64,000 nucleotides of DNA from Brucella pseudintermedia (GTDB lineage: Bacteria; Pseudomonadota; Alphaproteobacteria; Rhizobiales; Rhizobiaceae). Numbering within the stretch: the stretch's first letter is position 1; each line of letters starts with the position of its first letter. Under the pieces are notes generated by a model that searched no databases, was not told the DNA's origin, and was given only the letters and a program-made list of their open reading frames with translations. Position numbers and translations under genes: made by a program. This document shows, piece by piece, positions 59,081 to 64,000 of this stretch. The DNA is taken from the NCBI RefSeq assembly GCF_042697365.1, contig NZ_CP137604.1; one strand, written 5' to 3'.

Positions 59081-59827
59081 TCAGGCGCTCAGCTTTTCCA
59101 TGACTTCGTCGCTGACTTCGAAATTCGTGTAGACGTTCTGCACGTCGTCGTCGTCTTCAAGCACGTTGAGAAGCTTGAGAACGGAACGGGCCTTTTCCTC
59201 GTCCAGCTCGGTATTGGTCTGCGGCTTCCAGATCGTCTTGATCGATTCGGCTTCGCCGAGCGAAGCTTCCAGAGCCTTTGACACGTCGCCGATATCCTCG
59301 AAGGCGCAGATGATGACGTGCTCTTCCTCGCCGGACTGCACATCGTCAGCGCCAGCTTCGATGGCCGCTTCCATAACCTTGTCGGCGTCGCCGACAGTGG
59401 CCTTGTAGACGATTTCGCCAACACGGTCGAACATGAAGGACACCGAACCGGTTTCGCCCAGCGCGCCGCCCGACTTGGTGAAGGCTGCGCGCACGTTGGA
59501 TGCCGTGCGGTTGCGGTTGTCCGTCAGCGCTTCCACGATGACCGATACGCCGCCCGGACCGCGACCCTCGTAGCGCACTTCATCATAGTTCTCGCCGTCA
59601 TTGCCGGCGGCCTTCTTGATGGCGCGCTCGATATTGTCCTTCGGCATGGACTGCGCCTTGGCGTTCTGGATCGCCAGACGCAGGCGCGGGTTCATCGCAG
59701 GGTCAGGCAAACCCTGCTTGGCGGCGACGGTGATTTCGCGCCCGAGCTTGGAAAACATTTTCGACCGCACCGCATCCTGACGGCCCTTGCGGTGCATGAT
59801 ATTCTTAAACTGTGAATGGCCGGCCAT
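59081..59827 (-). CDS. yebC: YebC/PmpR-family protein
   Basis: This 248-residue protein belongs to the YebC family: GHSQFKNIMHRKGRQDAVRS, GREITVAAKQGLPDPAMNPR, YDEVRYEGRGPGGVSVIVEA, LTDNRNRTASNVRAAFTKSG and GGALGETGSVSFMFDRVGEI. YebC proteins were first called transcription regulators; recent work shows that some aid translation of proline-rich stretches on the ribosome. The full three-domain length is present. With EF-P in the same window this is notable but common in genomes. No operon partner. Confidence 0.94.
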   Translation of the reverse strand: MAGHSQFKNIMHRKGRQDAVRSKMFSKLGREITVAAKQGLPDPAMNPRLRLAIQNAKAQSMPKDNIERAIKKAAGNDGENYDEVRYEGRGPGGVSVIVEALTDNRNRTASNVRAAFTKSGGALGETGSVSFMFDRVGEIVYKATVGDADKVMEAAIEAGADDVQSGEEEHVIICAFEDIGDVSKALEASLGEAESIKTIWKPQTNTELDEEKARSVLKLLNVLEDDDDVQNVYTNFEVSDEVMEKLSA

Positions 59828-60038
59828 GGCACCCCTGTTCTGTTTAAAATGCTGCGCACGGAAGCGTCACGCATGAAACAGAGATCAAGCAGAGAGGGCC
59901 GCATGTCCGGCCACAGTGCTTTCCGTGCAGAATGGCGGCGTTATAAGGAATTGCGGCCCATTCGTCCAGCAAAAGCGCCACTAACATCGATTCCCTGTCA
60001 ATAAAGGCAATATCGCTCGACCCCGCAGGCAAAGAAGA

Positions 60039-60048
60039 TTATCTATAA
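60039..60048. promoter_or_regulatory. BioR operator before bioR
   Basis: TTATCTATAA, the known BioR recognition palindrome, lies five bases before the bioR start. In Brucella BioR is reported to repress its own gene. Position suggests blocking of RNA polymerase or of translation start. Confidence 0.9.
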
Positions 60049-60052
60049 ATTC

Positions 60053-60733
60053 ATGATTCAGTCTGCCCACAACATCCCCGGCGAAACCATCGCAGCCCGC
60101 ATCAGCCGCATCCTGGCCGACCGCATTATCGCGGGCGAAATCGAGCCCGGCACAAAACTGCGACAGGATCACATCGCCGAAGAATTCGAGACCAGCCATG
60201 TGCCGGTCCGCGAAGCGTTCCGGAGGCTTGAGGCCCAGGGCCTCGCAGTGTCGGAACCGCGCCGCGGTGTCCGGGTCGCGTCCTTCGATATCAGTGAGAT
60301 CAAGGAAGTGGCGGAAATGCGGGCCGCGCTGGAGGTTCTGGCGCTGCGCCATGCCGCACCGCACATCACGCAGGCAACGCTTGACGCCGCCGAACAGGCA
60401 ACGCTTGAAGGCGACAAGTCACGCGATGTCAGAAGCTGGGAAGACGCCAATCGCCGCTTTCATCGGCTCATACTCGAACCGTGCAAGATGCCGCGCCTGC
60501 TCGCCGCAATCGATGATCTTCATGCCGCGAGCGCACGGTTTCTTTTCGCCACATGGCGTTCGGAATGGGAAGCCCGTACCGACCACGACCACCGCGCCAT
60601 ATTGCAGGCGCTGCGCCAGAACGATGTCGACAGCGCCGCCACGATCCTCGCCCGGCACGTGCAATGGATCGGACACCGCCCGGTCAAGACAGCATCGGGC
60701 AAGACGCGCGATTCGTTCGCGATTGTCGGCTGA
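60053..60733 (+). CDS. bioR: BioR, GntR-family repressor of biotin genes
   Basis: This 226-residue protein has a GntR winged helix (RISRILADRIIAGEIEPGTK, then DHIAEEFETSHVPVREAFRR) and an FCD effector domain (EMRAALEVLALRHAAPHITQ, DANRRFHRLILEPCKMPRLL, DHDHRAILQALRQNDVDSAA) with metal-type His residues. BioR in alphaproteobacteria represses biotin synthesis and bioY in answer to biotin status. Evidence here is the exact operators before bioR itself and before bioY, and the adjacent bioY gene. The start at 60053 is just after the operator. The nearest alternative name is an ordinary FCD regulator. Confidence 0.92.
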   Translation: MIQSAHNIPGETIAARISRILADRIIAGEIEPGTKLRQDHIAEEFETSHVPVREAFRRLEAQGLAVSEPRRGVRVASFDISEIKEVAEMRAALEVLALRHAAPHITQATLDAAEQATLEGDKSRDVRSWEDANRRFHRLILEPCKMPRLLAAIDDLHAASARFLFATWRSEWEARTDHDHRAILQALRQNDVDSAATILARHVQWIGHRPVKTASGKTRDSFAIVG

Positions 60734-60902
60734 CGCCGCCGCATCCTGCCAACCTGCTTCAAGCGCCCTCCCGCACCGCGCAATTTGATGCGCCGGGAAC
60801 AGCTCTTGCGCGCAACGTCCACCGCAATGCGCAGTGCTTTTTTTCTCCACCTCTTGCGTTTATCGTCAGGAGCTTTAAAAATATATAGATCGAATCTCAA
60901 TT

Positions 60903-60912
60903 TTATCTATAA
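60903..60912. promoter_or_regulatory. BioR operator before bioY
   Basis: A second TTATCTATAA lies 12 bases before the bioY start, next to an AGAGGA ribosome site. A related 'tatatagat' lies about 20 bases upstream. Confidence 0.92.
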
Positions 60913-60924
60913 TTAGAGGAAGCC

Positions 60925-61494
60925 ATGACGACTATTTCTCAAACGCGCCCGTCCTTCAGCCCGCTTAATCTGGAAGCCCGTTCCCCGGCAATGCGCCTTG
61001 CAGCCGTTGCATTGGGCACGCTGGTTCTCGCCGTCTCGTCGCAGATCGAAGTTCCGATGATCCCGGTCCCGATCACGCTGCAGACCCTGATCGTTCCGCT
61101 GATCGGCGCGCTCTATGGCTGGCGCCTTGGCATGGCCACGGTTCTGGCGTGGCTCGGCGAAGCCATGATGGGCCTGCCGGTTCTGGCTGGCGGCGCGGGC
61201 GGCATCGCGCATTTCGCAGGCCCGACCGCTGGCTATCTCGTGTCCTTCCCGATCATCGCCGCCCTCACCGGCTATCTGGCAGAACGTGGCTGGAACGGCA
61301 ACCGCGTCGGTCTCGCATTCGTCTCGTTCCTTATGGCCAACGTGATCTGTCTCGCTCTGGGTGCGGTCTGGCTTTCGAGCATCATCGGCTTCGAAAAGGC
61401 TATCGCCCTCGGCGTGGCGCCTTTCCTCATCGGCGGCCTCATCAAGTCGGCCCTCGGTGCAGCAATCCTCAAGGCGGCAGCACCAAACCGTTGA
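60925..61494 (+). CDS. bioY: Biotin transporter BioY
   Basis: BioY is the biotin-binding membrane S-component of an ECF-type importer; some lone BioY proteins import biotin without BioMN. The 189 residues have about six helices and the family motifs MRLAAVALGTLVLAVSSQIE, PVPITLQTLIVPLIGALYGW, GGIAHFAGPTAGYLVSFPII and PFLIGGLIKSALGAAILKAA. No bioM or bioN is next to it. A BioR site sits in front, so uptake is repressed when biotin is enough. The DUF1284 gene overlaps the last four bases. Confidence 0.95.
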   Translation: MTTISQTRPSFSPLNLEARSPAMRLAAVALGTLVLAVSSQIEVPMIPVPITLQTLIVPLIGALYGWRLGMATVLAWLGEAMMGLPVLAGGAGGIAHFAGPTAGYLVSFPIIAALTGYLAERGWNGNRVGLAFVSFLMANVICLALGAVWLSSIIGFEKAIALGVAPFLIGGLIKSALGAAILKAAAPNR

Positions 61495-61937
61495 CCATAC
61501 GTCTGCGCGGCCATCATCTTCTTTGCATGCTGACTTATGTCGGCAAGGGCTACAGCCCGGCTTTCGTGGAAAACTACGATGCGATTGCCGGGCGGCTGAG
61601 CCGGGGAGAAGATATTCTTCTGGTCGATGGCCCGGATGACATCTGTGCGCCCCTGCTCTGCGGGGGCGCCGAGGGCAATTGCCATTGCTACGACGCTAGT
61701 GTCCGGATACGCGACCAGCTTGCAATGGAGGCGGTGGGCGAACTTTTCGGCCAGACGCTTTCCACGCAGAACGCTTTCGATCTTGACGCGGAGCGGCTTG
61801 CCGCATTGCGCCGTGCTTTTGCAAAAGGCACGTTGCGCAAAGCCTGCGAGGGTTGCGAGTGGTCCGACCTCTGCACGAAAATTGCCACGGATCAGTTTCA
61901 CGGCGTTAAAATAACAAGGCCACCCAGCCCGGCATGA
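61491..61937 (+). CDS. DUF1284 cysteine-rich protein
   Basis: This 148-residue protein starts at a TTG that overlaps the bioY stop (TTGA, four bases), a coupled start. It shows the DUF1284 run TIRLRGHHLLCMLTYVGKGY and DGPDDICAPLLCGGAEGNCH, with seven Cys in all. Two Cys form a late CEGC pair, and a Cys is also in SDLCTKI. The pattern suggests an iron-sulfur or zinc site. Frame upstream of the TTG belongs to bioY in another phase. Function is unknown. Linked translation with bioY suggests a link to biotin or metal, but the family also occurs elsewhere. Confidence 0.75.
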   Translation: MTIRLRGHHLLCMLTYVGKGYSPAFVENYDAIAGRLSRGEDILLVDGPDDICAPLLCGGAEGNCHCYDASVRIRDQLAMEAVGELFGQTLSTQNAFDLDAERLAALRRAFAKGTLRKACEGCEWSDLCTKIATDQFHGVKITRPPSPA

Positions 61938-61961
61938 GATGGGTAGCCTTTCCATAAAACC

Positions 61962-62708
61962 TTACTGCTGGTTCTTCCGCTTTCGCCGGGCCAGCATGTT
62001 GAGCGCCTCGACCAGCGCCGAAAAGCCCATGGCGGCGTAGATATAGCCCTTCGGCACATGGAAGCCGAAACCATCGGCTATCAGCGTCATGCCAATCATC
62101 AGCAGGAAGCCCAGCGCCAGCATGACAATGGTCGGGTTGGCCGCGATGAAGCGCGACAGCGGATCGGCCGCAAGCAGCATGACGGTGACGGCCGCGACCA
62201 CCGCAATGACCATGATGGCGATCTCGTCAGTCATGCCGACGGCGGTGATGATCGAATCGACCGAGAAAACCAGATCGAGAATGAGGATCTGCACGATGGC
62301 GGCGCCCATGGTGAGCTGCGCCACCTTGCCGCCGATATTTTCCTTGCCATCATGGGGATCGACCGTGTGGTGAATTTCCTTGGTCGCCTTCCAGACAAGA
62401 AACAGGCCACCGGCAATCAGGATGATGTCACGCCATGAGAAGCCGTGACCGAACGCCTCGAAAATCGGGTCCTTGAGCTGGACGATGATCGAGATGGTGA
62501 AAAGGAGCGCCAGGCGCAGAATAAGCGCCGCACCGATACCGATGCGCCGCGCACGGGCCTGCTGCGAAGCGGGAAGCTTGTTGGTGAGGATCGAGATAAA
62601 GATCAGATTGTCGATACCGAGGACGACTTCCATCGTCACCAGCGTGACCAGCGCGGCCCAGCCCGCGGGGGTCGAAAGAAATCCCAGATACTCGGTAAGA
62701 AAATCCAT
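61962..62708 (-). CDS. TerC-family membrane protein
   Basis: This 248-residue protein has about seven helices with the TerC/Alx motifs: ALVTLVTMEVVLGIDNLIFI and IVQILILDLVFSVDSIITAV hold the two conserved Asp pairs, and VMLALGFLLMIGMTLIADGF follows. TerC proteins export manganese or help metallate secreted proteins; some are linked to tellurite resistance. The leader holds a hairpin that covers the ribosome site (62721-62745), but no yybP-ykoY riboswitch, which often controls such genes. It is a single gene that faces DUF1284. Confidence 0.88.
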   Translation of the reverse strand: MDFLTEYLGFLSTPAGWAALVTLVTMEVVLGIDNLIFISILTNKLPASQQARARRIGIGAALILRLALLFTISIIVQLKDPIFEAFGHGFSWRDIILIAGGLFLVWKATKEIHHTVDPHDGKENIGGKVAQLTMGAAIVQILILDLVFSVDSIITAVGMTDEIAIMVIAVVAAVTVMLLAADPLSRFIAANPTIVMLALGFLLMIGMTLIADGFGFHVPKGYIYAAMGFSALVEALNMLARRKRKNQQ

Positions 62709-62720
62709 CAGGCGGCGTCC

Positions 62721-62745
62721 CCTTGCAAAAAAACTCGTTGCAAGG
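62721..62745 (-). promoter_or_regulatory. Hairpin over the ribosome site of the TerC-family gene
   Basis: A perfect inverted repeat CCTTGCAA / TTGCAAGG (9-base loop rich in A/T) ends at the AGGGG ribosome site of the minus-strand gene, so the 3' arm pairs with part of it. It could be an RNA thermometer or metal switch; nothing proves that. No other element is seen in 62709-62845. Confidence 0.4.
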
Positions 62746-62845
62746 AGATAGGAACGCGAAAAGCCCGTTCAAAGGGCAGAAAGCCGCCAGATTAAAATAG
62801 ACGCCCGCTAGCAGATAACATCATGCTTCGACTGAAAATAAGACG

Positions 62846-63670
62846 TTATCGCCAGAACGCCGGAACAGTTTCTTCCAGATGAGGACCGATGCGCAAGGGA
62901 GCGGCCTTTTCTGCAAGCCCGGTACGGTCCGAAATCTCGATGCCGACGCCGCAGACGGTAGCAGGACCGTTCGCCGCCTCGAAACGGCCCTTCGGGACTT
63001 TGGACAGGAAACGGTTGAGCGGCTCTTCCTTGTCCATGCCGAGCGATGAATCATAATCGCCGCACATGCCCGCATCCGACATATAGGCCGTGCCATTGCG
63101 CAATATCTGGCAATCGGCGGTCGGCACATGCGTATGCGTGCCGACAACGGCGCTGGCGCGACCATCGACAAAGTGGCCGAAACACTGTTTTTCGCTCGTT
63201 GCTTCGGCATGAAAGTCGAAGAAGACAGCATCGGCCTGCTCCCCGAGCGGGCAGGCTTCCAGAATTTTCTCGGCAGCGATGAACGGATCGTCGAGATCAG
63301 GATGCATGAACACGCGGCCCATGATATTCGACACCAGAACGCGCGCGCCGTTTTTGGCGATATAAAGCCCCTCGCCTTTTCCGGCAGTCCCCTTCGGGAA
63401 ATTTGCCGGACGCAAAAAGCGGTCCTCGCGTCTGGAGAAATCCAGCGCCTCGCGCTGGTCCCAGACGTGGTTACCGGTCGTCACCACATCGGCGCCGGCG
63501 CGAATGGTGTCGTGGAAAATCTCTTCGGTAATGCCGAATCCGCCCGCGGCGTTCTCACCGTTGACGATGACGAAATCCAGCTTCAGATCGGAAATCAGCC
63601 CTGGCAGTTTTTCATATACTGCGGTGCGGCCCGACCGGCCCACCATATCACCAAGAAAAAGCAATCTCAT
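62846..63670 (-). CDS. ymdB: YmdB-family metallophosphoesterase
   Basis: This 274-residue protein of the TIGR00282 family is a cytosolic two-metal phosphodiesterase acting on 2',3'-cyclic nucleotides in Bacillus. Motifs are MRLLFLGDMVGRSGRTAVYE (Asp8), DFVIVNGENAAGGFGITEEI, VTTGNHVWDQREALDF (Asn-His), DFHAEATSEKQCFGHFVDGR and AVVGTHTHVPTADCQILRNG. All metal ligands are present. It starts nine bases after the 5-formyltetrahydrofolate cyclo-ligase gene, so the two form an operon, a pairing often seen in Rhizobiales. Confidence 0.92.
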   Translation of the reverse strand: MRLLFLGDMVGRSGRTAVYEKLPGLISDLKLDFVIVNGENAAGGFGITEEIFHDTIRAGADVVTTGNHVWDQREALDFSRREDRFLRPANFPKGTAGKGEGLYIAKNGARVLVSNIMGRVFMHPDLDDPFIAAEKILEACPLGEQADAVFFDFHAEATSEKQCFGHFVDGRASAVVGTHTHVPTADCQILRNGTAYMSDAGMCGDYDSSLGMDKEEPLNRFLSKVPKGRFEAANGPATVCGVGIEISDRTGLAEKAAPLRIGPHLEETVPAFWR

Positions 63671-63679
63671 GAAACCGCC

Positions 63680-64000
63680 TTATAAACCTGCGCCAAGCGA
63701 ACGCAAGCCGCTTTCAGTCAAGATCTGGTTGAGCGCGATATCATGCGGCTCATCGGGCACATGCTCGACTTCCTGACAGTCGAAGGCCATGCCGATCAGA
63801 AGCGGCTGCAAGCCGCGCTCGGCAAAACGCGCCAGCGCGCGGTCGTAATGCCCGGCTCCATAGCCGAGCCGATGCCCGCGACTGTCGAAACCGGCAAGCG
63901 GCATCAGCATGATCGCCGGATCGACGAGCGGCGCATCGTCTCCCGGCCCCATCGTGCCGAAACCGGTCTGCACCAGCTCGGCATCCGGCAGATATTCACG
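63680..64000 (-). CDS. 5-formyltetrahydrofolate cyclo-ligase, C-terminal part
   Basis: The frame is open from the window edge to the stop at 63680, about 106 residues, with the N-terminus outside. The run PLAGFDSRGHRLGYGAGHYD followed by RALARFAERGLQPLLIGMAF is the C-terminal signature of 5-FCL (YgfA), which turns 5-formyl-THF into 5,10-methenyl-THF with ATP. The Asp-Arg near GAGHYDR and the Tyr are kept. It precedes ymdB by nine bases. The gene symbol varies (fau, ygfA). Confidence 0.9.
   Translation of the reverse strand, partial: REYLPDAELVQTGFGTMGPGDDAPLVDPAIMLMPLAGFDSRGHRLGYGAGHYDRALARFAERGLQPLLIGMAFDCQEVEHVPDEPHDIALNQILTESGLRSLGAGL

Noticed and set aside
62709..62845. yybP-ykoY manganese riboswitch before the TerC-family gene
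   Set aside because: The typical paired GGGGAGUA-type core is not seen. Only a simple hairpin is present.

Overview
The window is a stretch of conserved chromosome from an alphaproteobacterium of the order Hyphomicrobiales (Rhizobiales), most likely Brucella in the wide sense, including Ochrobactrum. The signs are a Pal lipoprotein that reads like the Brucella Omp16 antigen, a PhyR-NepR-EcfG general stress locus, a BioR-type biotin repressor with its TTATCTATAA boxes, a Mur-type Fur protein, an OpgC/Cgm-like cyclic-glucan modification protein and two Omp25/Omp31-like beta-barrels. I see no phage, insertion sequence, CRISPR array or genomic island. Gene density, codon use and operon structure look uniform, so most of the window is core genome. 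The species call is inference from recalled protein families.

Layout. 1-1169: TadG (cut by the window edge) and TadE pilus-type proteins. 1637-5671: a MacA-MacB tripartite efflux pair and an exported phosphodiester-glycosidase-like protein. 5723-8174: a TonB-ExbD-ExbB energy system with a RirA-like site upstream. 8494-10671: small envelope-stress type genes (a 52-residue membrane protein, a two-domain PRC-barrel protein, DUF883 and YqjE-like proteins). 10746-13337: an MFS exporter and a monooxygenase-like protein, divergent from a LysR regulator. 13425-18619: the general stress response locus, consisting of a CHASE3-type HisKA_2 kinase, ecfG, nepR, phyR, a DUF1328 gene and an HWE kinase, with EcfG promoters. 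18950-25260: mur, a tRNA-Glu, rluD, rpoH, an inorganic pyrophosphatase with a signal peptide, and a large membrane protein of unknown function.

25516-31644: purA, a GNAT enzyme, serA, serC (with a serC-leader RNA) and a BASS-type transporter. 31777-33463: two outer-membrane beta-barrels. 33664-48213, all on the minus strand: ruvC-ruvA-ruvB-ybgC, tolQ-tolR-tolA-tolB-pal-cpoB, tilS, ftsH, glmM. 48305-50601: rcdA (CtrA degradation adaptor), a candidate small RNA, and opgC/cgm. 50999-56708: a ThiE-like protein, a Sel1-repeat protein, efp, suhB and a two-gene stator-like pair (MotA/ExbB-like plus MotB/OmpA-like). 56739-64000: an MsbA-like ABC exporter, rpmE, yebC, bioR-bioY-DUF1284, a TerC-family gene, ymdB and a partial 5-formyltetrahydrofolate cyclo-ligase.

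How the parts work together. Three separate proton-driven inner-membrane motors are coded here: ExbB/ExbD/TonB, TolQ/TolR/TolA and the orphan stator-like pair. The stress regulators (EcfG, NepR, PhyR, two kinases, RpoH) share the window with likely targets: perfect GGAAC-N16/17-CGTT promoters lie before phyR, before the DUF1328 gene and, more tentatively, before rcdA. The most interesting items are the orphan stator-like pair, the possible stress-response control of rcdA, the candidate small RNA at about 49157-49251, the exported pyrophosphatase, and the triplicated coiled-coil segments in CpoB.
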